64,000 nucleotides of DNA from Limnobacter sp. (lineage in GTDB: Bacteria; Pseudomonadota; Gammaproteobacteria; Burkholderiales; Burkholderiaceae_B), in the NCBI GenBank assembly GCA_029866125.1, contig JARWZZ010000009.1, forward strand, positions 1-64,000, given 5' to 3'. The notes beneath the pieces were generated by a model. The model was given only the letters and a program-made list of their open reading frames with translations, ran no database searches and was not told where the DNA came from. The translations under genes and the position numbers were made by a program. Numbering within the stretch: the stretch's first letter is position 1; each line of letters begins with the position of its first letter. This document shows positions 47,076 to 56,302 of the stretch, in pieces.

Positions 47076-47395
47076 GGTTGGCCCCCATCCAATTGGCCCA
47101 TCACTTCACCGCGAAAGCCGTACACTTCACGCTTGCCTGCGTATTCGACCAAAACCACTTCCCTACCCTGCCCTGGCTCAAAGCGCACTGCTGTGCCTGC
47201 AATGATGTTCAGCCGGAAACCACGTGCCATGGCCCTGTCAAAGCTCAAGGCTGGATTAACCTCAAAAAAGTGGTAATGCGAGCCCACCTGAATAGGCCTA
47301 TCACCGGTATTTTCAACACGTAGCCGCACCGTCTTACGACCTTCGTTTAAGGTCAAATCGCCCGTGTTTGCAACCCGAATTTCGCCAGGAATCAT
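47072..47395 (-). CDS. ureB: Urease beta subunit
   Basis: 107 aa, separate from ureA as in most proteobacteria. Family motifs are [22 protein letters not shown] and [10 protein letters not shown]. Confidence 0.95.
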   Translation of the reverse strand: MIPGEIRVANTGDLTLNEGRKTVRLRVENTGDRPIQVGSHYHFFEVNPALSFDRAMARGFRLNIIAGTAVRFEPGQGREVVLVEYAGKREVYGFRGEVMGQLDGGQP

Positions 47396-47407
47396 GGCTT
47401 GTTGCCC

Positions 47408-47710
47408 TTACACAATGGGTTGATGAACAGTAACCAGTTTGGTACCGTCCGGGAATGTGGCTTCCACCTGCACCTCAGCAATCAGCTCGGGCACGCCCGG
47501 CATGACTTGGTCTGCAGTCAATACTGTGCGGCCGTGGCTCATCAATTCCGCCACGGTGCGCCCATCACGCGCGCCTTCCATAATTTCCATGGAAATGTAG
47601 GCCATGGCTTCGGGGTAATTCAATTTCAAGCCCCGATTAAGCCTACGCTCGGCCAGCAAGGCCGCGGTGAATATCAGCAGTTTGTCTTTTTCTCTAGGCA
47701 TCAATTCCAC
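47408..47710 (-). CDS. ureA: Urease gamma subunit
   Basis: 100 aa, standard length. Family motifs are [21 protein letters not shown] (quoted [11 protein letters not shown]), LNYPEAMA and [18 protein letters not shown]. It lies 12 bp before ureB and 31 bp after ureD. Confidence 0.95.
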   Translation of the reverse strand: MELMPREKDKLLIFTAALLAERRLNRGLKLNYPEAMAYISMEIMEGARDGRTVAELMSHGRTVLTADQVMPGVPELIAEVQVEATFPDGTKLVTVHQPIV

Positions 47711-47741
47711 GAGACTCTCCTCTTCTTATGCATGTTGTTGC

Positions 47742-48644
47742 TTAGGTTCGCCATACCCTTGGCGGGCAGGCAATACGGCCCAGCAAGGCGGGGCGCAAGA
47801 TTTTCCAAACCTCAATCATCCAGCGCTTTGAAAGCTCACTGCATGAGCCTAAAGTTCGAACAAGGATGAACCCGCCCACCTCGGTCATACTGGTTTTCAA
47901 ACTGGGTTCCACTGGAATTTCACGCAAGTCGTCCAACAACTGGGCTAAACCACCACTACCGGGCTGGCTTACTAGTTGGCCTAGATGAAATGGCCCGGCT
48001 ACATACAAGCCTGTTACGGGCTTTCCCTGAAACCCGACTGGCAATTCAAATCCTGACCGTGTGCTTTCATCCATCACCAAACGCTCGCGGAGCAACAAGC
48101 GCCCTTGGGCGTAAATATTCAAGGTTTGCTTTAAACTACCCAAGTCAAAGGCCTGAAGGCTGGCGGGCAAACCCAGTGAGCAAACCTCCCACAGCATCAG
48201 CTTTGACCCCTCTTGCAAATGCACGGCGGTGTTCAAACTGGCCTGCGCATCTGGGTACACAATGGTTTCCAGCGGCAACCATTCCAAGCTTGAATCCACA
48301 CCCAAATTGAATACATTGATTTGCCTTTGTAGGGTGCGGTCAGGCCGCGCACGATACACACGGGCGGCACCGGGTGTGGTCATCAATGCCTGCGCCTTGT
48401 TACCCACATCCAACTGAACAGTCAGCTCGTCACCCGACACCAAACCACCCGGTGGGTGCAGCGGGTACACATGTGCCAGTTCAGGCCCTTCGGGGTAAAA
48501 AGCCTTTTGGACATACAAAGGGCCTTTGTGCACCACACTGGAAATAACCGTCTTGGGCGGCTCGCCCGGTGAGGTGGCCTTACAGGTCAAACCAATTTTT
48601 AAACCTGCTTTCCAGACTGAGCCTGGGTTCCAAATTGAGCCCAT
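47742..48644 (-). CDS. ureD: Urease accessory protein
   Basis: UreD/UreH scaffold of 300 aa. Landmarks: GPLYVQKAFYPEG, HPPGGLVSGDEL, TTPGAARVYRA, LEWLPLETIVY. Its ATG abuts the urtE stop with no gap, joining the urea transporter genes to urease. Confidence 0.93.
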   Translation of the reverse strand: MGSIWNPGSVWKAGLKIGLTCKATSPGEPPKTVISSVVHKGPLYVQKAFYPEGPELAHVYPLHPPGGLVSGDELTVQLDVGNKAQALMTTPGAARVYRARPDRTLQRQINVFNLGVDSSLEWLPLETIVYPDAQASLNTAVHLQEGSKLMLWEVCSLGLPASLQAFDLGSLKQTLNIYAQGRLLLRERLVMDESTRSGFELPVGFQGKPVTGLYVAGPFHLGQLVSQPGSGGLAQLLDDLREIPVEPSLKTSMTEVGGFILVRTLGSCSELSKRWMIEVWKILRPALLGRIACPPRVWRT

Positions 48645-49340
48645 TCAAACAGCCAAATGTTGCGCAATCAACTGATCACTCAGCTTGTCCATGGAGCCAC
48701 TGGCAACCACGCGGCCCTTTTCCATCAGCCGAAACTCCTTGCCAACTCTGCGTGCAAAACCCAACTTTTGTTCCACCAAAATCACGGTTAAGCCTTCAGT
48801 TTCATTGAGCTTGATGATCACATCCCCAATCTGTTTAACGATGTTGGGCTGAATGCCTTCATTCGGTTCGTCCAGAATCAGCACTTTGGGCTCTAGCACC
48901 AAGGCGCGACCAATCGCCAACTGCTGTTGCTGGCCGCCAGACAAGTCGCCACCACGGCGGTGCAACATGTCAGCCAATACAGGGAACAGCTCAAAAATTT
49001 TGTCCGGCACTTGTTTGGCTTTGTCTTTGCGCACAGGCAACCCTAGGCGCAGGTTTTCTTCCACAGTCAGCATCGGAAAAATTTCGCGGCCTTGTGGCAC
49101 ATAGCCAATGCCCATGTAGGGGCGCCTTTCGGCAGACAAGCCAATCAACTCTTGATCACCGATTTTGATGGAACCGCTGGCCACAGGCAGCAAGCCCATC
49201 AGGCACTTCAGCAAAGTGGTTTTACCCACGCCGTTGCGGCCCATGATGCAAGTACAAGAACCGGGGGTGACTTGCAAATCCAAATCCCACAGAATTTGGG
49301 TGCCACCGTATTTTTGATTGAGTTGCTGAATGGCGATCAT
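48645..49340 (-). CDS. urtE: Urea ABC transporter ATP-binding protein UrtE
   Basis: 231 aa, LivF-like. Walker A GRNGVGKTT, signature LSGGQQQQLA, Walker B LILDEPNEGI. The position between urtD and ureD identifies it as the urea system rather than a branched-chain amino acid importer. Confidence 0.93.
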   Translation of the reverse strand: MIAIQQLNQKYGGTQILWDLDLQVTPGSCTCIMGRNGVGKTTLLKCLMGLLPVASGSIKIGDQELIGLSAERRPYMGIGYVPQGREIFPMLTVEENLRLGLPVRKDKAKQVPDKIFELFPVLADMLHRRGGDLSGGQQQQLAIGRALVLEPKVLILDEPNEGIQPNIVKQIGDVIIKLNETEGLTVILVEQKLGFARRVGKEFRLMEKGRVVASGSMDKLSDQLIAQHLAV

Positions 49341-50170
49341 GCTTCCTTCCCCAAATACACTTCAATCACATCCTTGTTGGACTGGATTTGGTCCATGGTG
49401 CCTTCAGCCAACACCGAGCCTTGGTGCAGCACCGTGACTGTTTTGGCGATGCTGCGTACAAACTCCATGTCATGCTCCACCACAATCACAGTGTGGTCGC
49501 CAGCAAGGTGAGTGAGCAGTTCAGCGGTGCGCTCGGTTTCTTGCGCAGTCATGCCCGCCACGGGCTCATCAATCAGCAGCAGTTGTGGGTCGGAGGCCAG
49601 TAGCATGCCAATTTCCAGCCACTGCTTTTGCCCGTGCGACAAAGCACCCGCCAGCATGTTGCGCTGGTCTTTCAAGCCAATGGTGGCCAACACATCATCA
49701 ATTCGGTCTTTCTGCACCGCTGACAATTGGGCAAACAAATTGAACCAGATGCCCTTGTTGGCTTTCAGGCTCATTTCCAAGTTATCCAGTACTGTGTGTG
49801 CCTCGAATACAGTGGGTTTTTGGAACTTTCGGCCAATGCCTAGGCGAGCAATTTCAGGCTCGCTGCGTTCCAGCAAATTGATGTTTTGCCCAAAATACAC
49901 ATTGCCAATGTCCGGCTGGGTTTTGCCTGTAATCACATCCATCAAGGTGGTTTTGCCCGCGCCGTTGGCACCAATCAGGCAGCGCAGTTCCCCGGTTTTG
50001 ACATACAGGTTCAAGTCATTCAACGCTTTAAAACCATCAAAACTGACAGACAACCCCTCCACATACAAAATCAGGTCGTGGGAAATATCCACCACTTCAT
50101 CTTCAGGTGCAACCGGCAACCAACGCGCTTGATTGGACACTTTGTGTTTGATTCGCTGGAATGCATTCAT
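49337..50170 (-). CDS. urtD: Urea ABC transporter ATP-binding protein UrtD
   Basis: 277 aa, LivG-like, with an N-terminal extension typical of UrtD. Walker A GANGAGKTT, signature LSHGQKQWLE, Walker B LLIDEPVAGM. 4-bp overlaps on both sides. Confidence 0.93.
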   Translation of the reverse strand: MNAFQRIKHKVSNQARWLPVAPEDEVVDISHDLILYVEGLSVSFDGFKALNDLNLYVKTGELRCLIGANGAGKTTLMDVITGKTQPDIGNVYFGQNINLLERSEPEIARLGIGRKFQKPTVFEAHTVLDNLEMSLKANKGIWFNLFAQLSAVQKDRIDDVLATIGLKDQRNMLAGALSHGQKQWLEIGMLLASDPQLLLIDEPVAGMTAQETERTAELLTHLAGDHTVIVVEHDMEFVRSIAKTVTVLHQGSVLAEGTMDQIQSNKDVIEVYLGKEA

Positions 50171-51357
50171 ACTGTTTTCGACTCCATATTGGATTTCATG
50201 GAGCCCGCTGCCTTGAATAATCGATCACTTAAATTGAAGAACAAACCCGCCAAACCCTTCGGTAAAAACAGCGTCACCAACACAAACAATGCGCCCAGTG
50301 CAAACAGCCACGCGTCCGGCATAATGGCGGTGAATCGTGTTTTGGCATAGTTCACCAACAATGCGCCTGCAACTGCACCATACAAGGTTCCGCGCCCACC
50401 AATGGCAACCCAAATCACCACTTCAATCGAGTTCAAAGGAGAGAATTCACCCGGATTGATAATGCCCACTTGTGGCACGTACAACACCCCTGCCAAAGCA
50501 GCGATGAGCGCGGAATAAACAAACAACCACACTTTGTAATGGTCTGTGCGGTAACCGATAAAACGCACGCGGGGCTCACCATCGCGAATGGCAACAATCA
50601 CCTTACCCAAGCGGCTTTTCATGATGAAATGGCTGCTGAGGTACACCCCACACAAACACACTGCGGTGATCGCAAACAGCGCCACACGGGTGGTGTTGGA
50701 CTGCAAATCAAAACCCAGTAAATCTTTAAAATCGGTCAGGCCGTTGTTGCCACCAAAGCCCATTTCATTGCGGAAAAAGGACAGCATCAGCGCGTAGGTT
50801 AGGGCCTGCGTCATGATGGACAGGTACACCCCAGTTACCCGTGAACGAAAAGCCAACCAGCCAAACACAAAAGCAAGCAAGCCCGGCACCAGAAGGGCCA
50901 TCAACATGGCGAATGGAAACATATCCATGCCGGTCCAATACCAAGGCAGTTCCTTCCAATCCAGAAACACCATGAAGTCTGGCAACAGCGGGTTGCCATA
51001 CACACCCCGGTCGCCAATTTGGCGCATCAGGTACATGCCCATGCCGTAACCACCGAGTGCAAAAAACGCACCGTGGCCCAAACTCAAAATGCCGCAATAG
51101 CCCCACACCACATCCACCGCCAAAGCCAGCATGGCGTAACTGAGGTACTTGCCCAGCAAGGTGATGGTGTAGTTGCTGACATGAAACACTGAGCTTTCAG
51201 GGATCAATAAATTTGAAACCGAAGCAAACACCGTGAGGATCAGTAGCACGGCGACGAATGGACTTGCCCGCCCCCCAGGCTCGCGACTGGCGGTGAAGAG
51301 TTTTGAAAGCATGGACTGCTTGGATAGCTTGGAAGTGGTTGGGTCGAGCTTGCTCAT
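50167..51357 (-). CDS. urtC: Urea ABC transporter permease UrtC
   Basis: 396 aa LivM-like permease. Family stretches: GYCGILSLGHGAFFALGGYGMGMYL (quoted LSLGHGAFFALGG), FFRNEMGFGGNNGLTDFK and RDGEPRVRFIGY, which are UrtC-specific in my experience of the family. Overlaps urtD and urtB by 4 bp. Confidence 0.93.
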   Translation of the reverse strand: MSKLDPTTSKLSKQSMLSKLFTASREPGGRASPFVAVLLILTVFASVSNLLIPESSVFHVSNYTITLLGKYLSYAMLALAVDVVWGYCGILSLGHGAFFALGGYGMGMYLMRQIGDRGVYGNPLLPDFMVFLDWKELPWYWTGMDMFPFAMLMALLVPGLLAFVFGWLAFRSRVTGVYLSIMTQALTYALMLSFFRNEMGFGGNNGLTDFKDLLGFDLQSNTTRVALFAITAVCLCGVYLSSHFIMKSRLGKVIVAIRDGEPRVRFIGYRTDHYKVWLFVYSALIAALAGVLYVPQVGIINPGEFSPLNSIEVVIWVAIGGRGTLYGAVAGALLVNYAKTRFTAIMPDAWLFALGALFVLVTLFLPKGLAGLFFNLSDRLFKAAGSMKSNMESKTV

Positions 51358-53096
51358 TCAGCGGCCCTGCCTTTTTGTGGGAACAAGCCTTTGGGCCTTT
51401 TCTGAATAAACAAAATGATGAACACCAAGATGATGATGCTGGCGAGTACCGCACCCGTCATGGGCTCCAAGAACTTGTTGGCAACACCCAGCGAGAAGGC
51501 CGCCACCAAGGTGCCCAGCAAGTTGCCCACGCCGCCAAACACCACCACCATGAATGAATCAATGATGTAGTTTTGCCCAAGGTTGGGGCCCACATTGGTC
51601 AATTGGCTTAACGCCACACCGGCAATACCAGCAATGCCAGAGCCCAAGCCGAAGGTCATAGCGTCTACCCAATCGGTGCGCACACCCATGCTTTTGGCCA
51701 TGTTTCGGTTTTGAGAAACAGCCCGCACATTCAGGCCCAGGGATGTTTTTTTCAGAATAATTTGTAGGATGGCAAACACAATCAAAGCAAAGATGAAGAT
51801 GTAAAGGCGGTTTAGGGTGATGGACAATTCGGGGTTGATCTCGACCGAGCCACTCATCCATCCGGGTTGGGACACTTGCCTATTCAGCGGTGAAAAAATG
51901 GTTCGCACCAATTGTTGAAGAATCAGGCTGATACCAAATGTGGCCAGCAAAGTTTCCAAGGGCCTGCCGTGCAGGAAGCGAATCACGCAACGCTCAATCA
52001 ACACGCCCACAGAAGCAGCCACCACAAAAGCCAGCGGAATAGCCACCCACAGGGAATAGTCAATTGCGGTGGGCATCATCAATTGCACCACATAGGTGGT
52101 GTAGGCACCCAGCATCATCATCTCGCCATGGGCCATGTTGATCACACCCATTACGCCAAAGGTAATGGCCAAGCCAATTGCGGCCAGTAACAAAACCGAC
52201 CCCAAGCTCAAGCCAAAAAACAACTGATCCAAAAACGCATACAACTTGGTGCGCATTTGCATGCCCTGTTGGGCTTCAAAGGCGGCTTTCAGTACCACGG
52301 GTTCCGTTTCAGAAAGAATCAATTCATCCAGCATGTTGCGTACCGCGGCCTGCTGGCTACCTGCCAATTGGGTCACAGCTTTGGCCCGTTCCAGTGGGTC
52401 TTTGGCGTTGCTCAAGGTGTACATGGCCAAGGCGGTGTCCATTGCTTTTTGCACCCGCTCGTTTTTCTCGGTTAAACGTACCTTTTGGATGGCGGCAATG
52501 GTGGGCTCGTCCAGCTCGGCTAGCAAGCCCAGCACTGCCTGTTCACGGATGCTGGCCTGGGGGTCATTGATTTGCAGGCGTGATACTGCGCCTTTCAAAT
52601 AAGTACGCAGCGCGTTGTTTACACGTATTTTAGTCAAGCTCATGGATTGAGCTTGAGAAGAATTTTCAGGAATAAGCTCACCCGTCAAAGCATTGCTGAG
52701 TGTGGTGCGGCCATCCTTTTCCACCTGCGCAACTAGCGCGGCGTCTTGCTCATTGAAATACAGGTTCCCATCTTGCAGGGTTTTGAACAAATTCAGCACG
52801 GGCCCAGTGGACTTGCTTTCCAGCGCAATCAGTAGCCCTTCCAACTCTGCCATCGGGGTGGTGGTTAGCGCTTTCAGTAACTCGGGTACTGTCAGTGTAG
52901 AGTAGTCAACGGGTGCGGGCTCGTCAGGTGTGTCATCAGCAGCTTCAGTGTTGGACTGGGCAAATGCCGCACCACCTGAATACAGGCACAGTGGGTCCAA
53001 CAGCGTTAAGCTTAGCAGCACTGCAAACACACTGAACAAGAGGAATCGGGGCGCAATCACAGTCGTTTCCTGAAACAAATGGTCATGAAATTTCAA
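51354..53096 (-). CDS. urtB: Urea ABC transporter permease UrtB
   Basis: 580 aa. The C-terminal half (from about residue 285) is a LivH-like permease (FGVMGVINMAHGEMMMLG). The N-terminal 280 residues start with a hydrophobic signal or anchor (FLLFSVFAVLLSLTLL), followed by a low-complexity acidic linker and a helical, HEAT-like periplasmic part (ALTTTPMAELEGLLIAL). Such extensions are known in proteobacterial UrtB but absent from LivH. Confidence 0.92.
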   Translation of the reverse strand: MKFHDHLFQETTVIAPRFLLFSVFAVLLSLTLLDPLCLYSGGAAFAQSNTEAADDTPDEPAPVDYSTLTVPELLKALTTTPMAELEGLLIALESKSTGPVLNLFKTLQDGNLYFNEQDAALVAQVEKDGRTTLSNALTGELIPENSSQAQSMSLTKIRVNNALRTYLKGAVSRLQINDPQASIREQAVLGLLAELDEPTIAAIQKVRLTEKNERVQKAMDTALAMYTLSNAKDPLERAKAVTQLAGSQQAAVRNMLDELILSETEPVVLKAAFEAQQGMQMRTKLYAFLDQLFFGLSLGSVLLLAAIGLAITFGVMGVINMAHGEMMMLGAYTTYVVQLMMPTAIDYSLWVAIPLAFVVAASVGVLIERCVIRFLHGRPLETLLATFGISLILQQLVRTIFSPLNRQVSQPGWMSGSVEINPELSITLNRLYIFIFALIVFAILQIILKKTSLGLNVRAVSQNRNMAKSMGVRTDWVDAMTFGLGSGIAGIAGVALSQLTNVGPNLGQNYIIDSFMVVVFGGVGNLLGTLVAAFSLGVANKFLEPMTGAVLASIIILVFIILFIQKRPKGLFPQKGRAAE

Positions 53097-53138
53097 TAAA
53101 GGCCTGCCCTATAAATGAGCAGGCCCGGGGGTCAACAA

Positions 53139-54434
53139 TTAATAGTTTTGACCTGAACACTTCTTGGTTTTGGTGTTGTAGTTGCCGCATTTGATTGGGG
53201 CAGTCCAGTCTGCAATCAGGTCTTTGGAACCTGGCAGGTAGTCGGACCATGCATCACCTTCCACCACGCCTTTGGTGGCTGAAACCACTTCAAACTGGCC
53301 ATTGTCCTGAATCTCGCCAATCAACACGGGCTTGGACAAGTGGTGGTTTTTGTTCATCACAGCGGTGCCACCAGTCAGGTTTTTAACCTTCTGACCAATC
53401 ATGGCCTGCTCAACTTTGTCAGTGGCTGTGGTTTTGGCTTTTTCAACTGCCTGCACCCACATTTTGAAGCCGATGTAAGTTGCTTCCATCGGGTCATTGG
53501 TTACGCGCTTGGGGCCAGCAAAAGCTTTCCATTGCTTGATGAATGCGTCGTTTTCAGGACTCTTCACGCTTTGGAAATAATTCCATGCAGCCAAGTGGCC
53601 CACCAAAGGTTTGGTGTCGATGCCTGACAGCTCTTCCTCGCCCACAGAGAAGGCTACAACTGGAATTTTTTGTGATGTGATGCCTTGGTTACCCAACTCT
53701 TTGTAGAACGGTACGTTGGCATCGCCGTTGATGGTGGACACCACGGCAGTCTTTTTGCCAGCGCTACCAAACTTCTTGATGTCAGACACAATGGACTGCC
53801 AATCGGAATGACCGAAAGGTGTGTAGCTGATCATGATGTCTTCTTGCTTCACGCCTTTGGACTTCAAATACGCTTCCAACACTTTGTTGGTGGTGCGTGG
53901 GTACACATAGTCGGTACCTGCCAACACCCAACGCTTCACCTTCAAATCTTTCATCAGGTAGTCCACTGCGGGCACAGCCTGTTGGTTGGGTGCGGCACCG
54001 GTGTAGAACACGTTTTTGGAAGACTCTTCACCCTCGTACTGCACGGGGTAGAACAGCAAACCGTTCAACTCTTCAATCACCGGCAAAACGGATTTACGAG
54101 ATACGGAAGTCCAGCAACCGAAAATCACATCCACTTTGTCTTTGGTTAGCAGTTCGCGTGTTTTTTCAGCAAACAGGGGCCAGTTGGACGCGGGGTCCAC
54201 CACCACAGCCTCCAGCTTTTTGCCCAGCAAACCACCCTTCTTGTTTTGCTCGGCCACCATCATCAACACGGTGTCTTTCAACGTCGTTTCAGAAATGGCC
54301 ATGGTGCCCGACAAGGAGTGCAACACACCCACTTTGATGGTGTCAGCCGCGTAGGCGCTGGCCGTCATACCGATGGATGCAGCTGCTGTGGCAGCCATCA
54401 AGGCCAAATTCAGGCCCAGTTTTTTGAATTTCAT
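53139..54434 (-). CDS. urtA: Urea ABC transporter substrate-binding protein UrtA
   Basis: 431 aa from the ATG at 54434 with a GAGG box; the track start is 15 bp upstream. The signal peptide ends ASAYAAD. Mature UrtA motifs: VGVLHSLSGTMAISETTL, FGCWTSVSRKSVLPV, LFYPVQYEGEE. It opens the urea operon urtABCDE-ureDABCEFGJ and lies 42 bp before urtB. Confidence 0.94.
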   Translation of the reverse strand: MKFKKLGLNLALMAATAAASIGMTASAYAADTIKVGVLHSLSGTMAISETTLKDTVLMMVAEQNKKGGLLGKKLEAVVVDPASNWPLFAEKTRELLTKDKVDVIFGCWTSVSRKSVLPVIEELNGLLFYPVQYEGEESSKNVFYTGAAPNQQAVPAVDYLMKDLKVKRWVLAGTDYVYPRTTNKVLEAYLKSKGVKQEDIMISYTPFGHSDWQSIVSDIKKFGSAGKKTAVVSTINGDANVPFYKELGNQGITSQKIPVVAFSVGEEELSGIDTKPLVGHLAAWNYFQSVKSPENDAFIKQWKAFAGPKRVTNDPMEATYIGFKMWVQAVEKAKTTATDKVEQAMIGQKVKNLTGGTAVMNKNHHLSKPVLIGEIQDNGQFEVVSATKGVVEGDAWSDYLPGSKDLIADWTAPIKCGNYNTKTKKCSGQNY

Positions 54435-54693
54435 AGGAAGTAACCTCATAAATGATCGGAAAGCGGAAATGCAATGGAATGCGGCAATTGGCTAAAGTAA
54501 TAAGGCCAGACCAGTGTGGGTTAAACCGCCCATTTGAGGTATGAGGCTTTTGACGCAACCGGGTACGTTATTTGACGTAGTCACAGGTGGAAACGGCTGA
54601 TTCAGGAACCTTTGACTCTGGAAGGTTACTGAAAGTCAGTTGGCAATTAACTCAAGAATCTTGACAAAAACACACACCCAGTGCTACCTTTAA
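54435..54693. promoter_or_regulatory. Divergent promoter region, urtA and toxin gene
   Basis: The 259 bp between urtA (minus) and the toxin gene (plus) contain an inverted repeat TACGT-N6-ACGTA at 54564-54579 and two TTTGACG direct repeats 23 bp apart (54549 and 54572), possible regulator sites. A TTGACA at 54661 could be a -35 for the toxin gene. I found no acceptable sigma-54 element for urtA: the best candidate lacks the -24 GG and has wrong spacing. Confidence 0.4.
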
Positions 54694-55089
54694 ATGAAAG
54701 AAAAGTCTTGCCATGCATTTCGCGTATTTAAAACCAGATGGTTTTCAAAAGCTGCCAAAAAGGAATCAATTTCCGATTCGGAGTTGTGCTTAGCAATCAC
54801 GCAAGTATTGAATGGACAGGCAGAAAACCTCGGCGGAGGTGTATTTAAGAAGCGTCTCAACAAAAATATGCATAGAGCGCTTCTACTCACTCAGTCCAAA
54901 AATCATTGGGTTTATGCCTATTTGTTTGCTAAGAATCAGCGCCAGAACATTGATGATTTGGAGTTGATTGAATTTCGAAAACTGGCCGATCTGTATTCTT
55001 TAATGAGCGATAAAGACATAGCCAAAGCAGTGATGAACAAAGAATGGATTGAGATTTGTCATGACAAAGAAACAGAAATTCAAAAGTGA
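54694..55089 (+). CDS. RelE/HigB-like toxin (PF06296 type)
   Basis: 131 aa. The central part KTRWFSKAAKKESISDSEL, LGGGVFKKRLN, KNHWVYAYLFAKNQR and LIEFRKLADLY follows the RelE-like toxin pattern in which toxin precedes antitoxin. It would be a ribosome-dependent mRNA interferase. The C-terminal 20 residues extend beyond the core. There is no ribosome binding site before the ATG. It overlaps the antitoxin gene by 29 bp. Confidence 0.75.
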   Translation: MKEKSCHAFRVFKTRWFSKAAKKESISDSELCLAITQVLNGQAENLGGGVFKKRLNKNMHRALLLTQSKNHWVYAYLFAKNQRQNIDDLELIEFRKLADLYSLMSDKDIAKAVMNKEWIEICHDKETEIQK

Positions 55090-55384
55090 TGCGTTTGAAG
55101 CGATTTATTCCAGTGTGGAAGGATTGCATAAGGCCGGTGTAGTTAGCAAAGCAACATTGCGCAAATTTCAGGAGTCTTGTATTGAGACACCGCCACAATT
55201 TGAGCCCAAACAGATCAAGCGAATTAGGGAACTGAACAACGTCAGTCAGCCTATATTCGCCAAATATTTGAACACCACAGAATCCACGGTGCAAAAGTGG
55301 GAGTCTGGTGCCAAACATCCAAGCGGAATGGCTCTCAAGCTATTAGCTATTGTGAAAAAACATGGACTTGAAATATTGAATTGA
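55061..55384 (+). CDS. XRE-family HTH antitoxin, HigA/NadS-like
   Basis: 107 aa from the ATG at 55061. The C-terminal HTH is clear: IKRIRELNNVSQPIFAKYLN, ESTVQKWESGAKHPSG. It should neutralise the upstream toxin and repress the operon. The toxin-antitoxin order and the HTH make a HigBA-type pair. It borders the attC cassette array. Confidence 0.8.
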   Translation: MTKKQKFKSDAFEAIYSSVEGLHKAGVVSKATLRKFQESCIETPPQFEPKQIKRIRELNNVSQPIFAKYLNTTESTVQKWESGAKHPSGMALKLLAIVKKHGLEILN

Positions 55385-55504
55385 ATTGTAAAAGTTGAAT
55401 TTTCACCTGAAAGAAGGTGTTAAATCTGGGGGTCGTAATTTCGGCCAAAGCGGACATGAAGCTCTCGACTTATAGCGTCTCCAAGGTGATCTTGAACCGA
55501 CGTT

Positions 55505-55571
55505 GAATAACGCCCGGATTAACCAGCAAAAATGCGAAGCATTTTCGTCCGTGTTGAGCCTACAGTTAGGC
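55505..55571 (-). repeat. attC recombination site D (67 bp), end of the array
   Basis: On the minus strand the site runs from R'' GCCTAAC (fits RYYYAAC) to R' GTTATTC, with imperfectly complementary L boxes (GGCTCAAC and GGTTAATCC) and a central hairpin AAAATGC/GCATTTT. It lies 36 bp after the stop of the 55607-56209 gene. No further cassette follows at lower coordinates. Confidence 0.7.
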
Positions 55572-55606
55572 TGGGGCATGGAGTGAAATTGGGTGAAATT
55601 CAGCTG

Positions 55607-56209
55607 TTATTCGTACAGGAGAACTTCTCGTATGTTTAGGGTCTGTATTGCCTGTTCTACTCTAGATCTCACCTCACTGGCTTCTGTGCACAGAGTGACC
55701 ATGGATATCCGATCTGGGACGTATCCGATCTCTAAGTTCACAGGATCAAAAATTCTCAGCGCAAACGTGTCAACTTTGGGTGCTTGAACTTGTACATGAA
55801 TTTCAGAATACGTCGTATAGGCACGCTCTGATAGGAGGTCGTCTAGCCGTTCGTCTATGTGCTCCCATGAGTTGCGTACAGCCAGAGATTGAAGTGTTGG
55901 CAGTTGAGGGCTGCCCAGAAGCGCGATTAGCGCCGTTGAGCGAGTTGCTGCCTTATGTGCTCTCTTGCCTTTCCGATCTCCTAGAAACAAGGAGCGAGAC
56001 ACCGCAGCAGCGGAAGTTAACAGTAGAGTGCAATCGGCGGCAATATCGATGGGTGGATAGGAGAGACCGTCGTCCACCCCCTGGTCTAATGCTTTCCAAT
56101 GTGATGCCGCTGCTTTAAGACGATCAGATGAGCTCGCGATATGCCGGCAACTGAGGTCCGCAGAAAGTAAGTGCATCAATGCCGGGAAATTTGAGCTGCG
56201 TATGGTCAT
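55607..56209 (-). CDS. Cassette gene, hypothetical protein
   Basis: 200 aa from the ATG at 56209; the track start at 56266 lies inside the upstream attC and is rejected. It is mostly helical, with no signal peptide, membrane segment or catalytic motif that I recognise (MTIRSSNFPALMHLL at the N-terminus, VNLEIGYVPDRISMVTL near the C-terminus). The single-gene cassette context makes it an accessory gene of unknown function. Confidence 0.6.
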   Translation of the reverse strand: MTIRSSNFPALMHLLSADLSCRHIASSSDRLKAAASHWKALDQGVDDGLSYPPIDIAADCTLLLTSAAAVSRSLFLGDRKGKRAHKAATRSTALIALLGSPQLPTLQSLAVRNSWEHIDERLDDLLSERAYTTYSEIHVQVQAPKVDTFALRIFDPVNLEIGYVPDRISMVTLCTEASEVRSRVEQAIQTLNIREVLLYE

Positions 56210-56248
56210 GTTTTGCCTAGGAATAACCAAGACGTGTGTTTGCGAAAA

Positions 56249-56298
56249 GCATAACGCTTTGCTCACCGGAAAATCGGGAGCGTAGCGAATTGTTATGT
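56249..56298 (-). repeat. attC recombination site C (50 bp)
   Basis: Minus strand: R'' ACATAAC and R' GTTATGC are complementary at six of seven positions. L boxes CGCTACGCTC and GAGCAAAGCG pair at eight of ten, and a CCG/CGG mini-stem with an A/T loop sits in the centre. This is short, close to the minimum for attC. It lies 4 bp after the stop of the 56303-56908 gene. Confidence 0.7.
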
Positions 56299-56302
56299 TT
56301 CT

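Noticed and set aside
54460-54490. Sigma-54 promoter upstream of urtA
   Set aside because: The candidate reads TGCCGC-N6-TTGCA: the -24 GG is missing and spacing is one base too long.
55385-55571. The HigBA-like pair as a plus-oriented integron cassette
   Set aside because: A plus-strand GTTGAAT is present at 55502, but no matching RYYYAAC box or paired L boxes follow the antitoxin gene on that strand.
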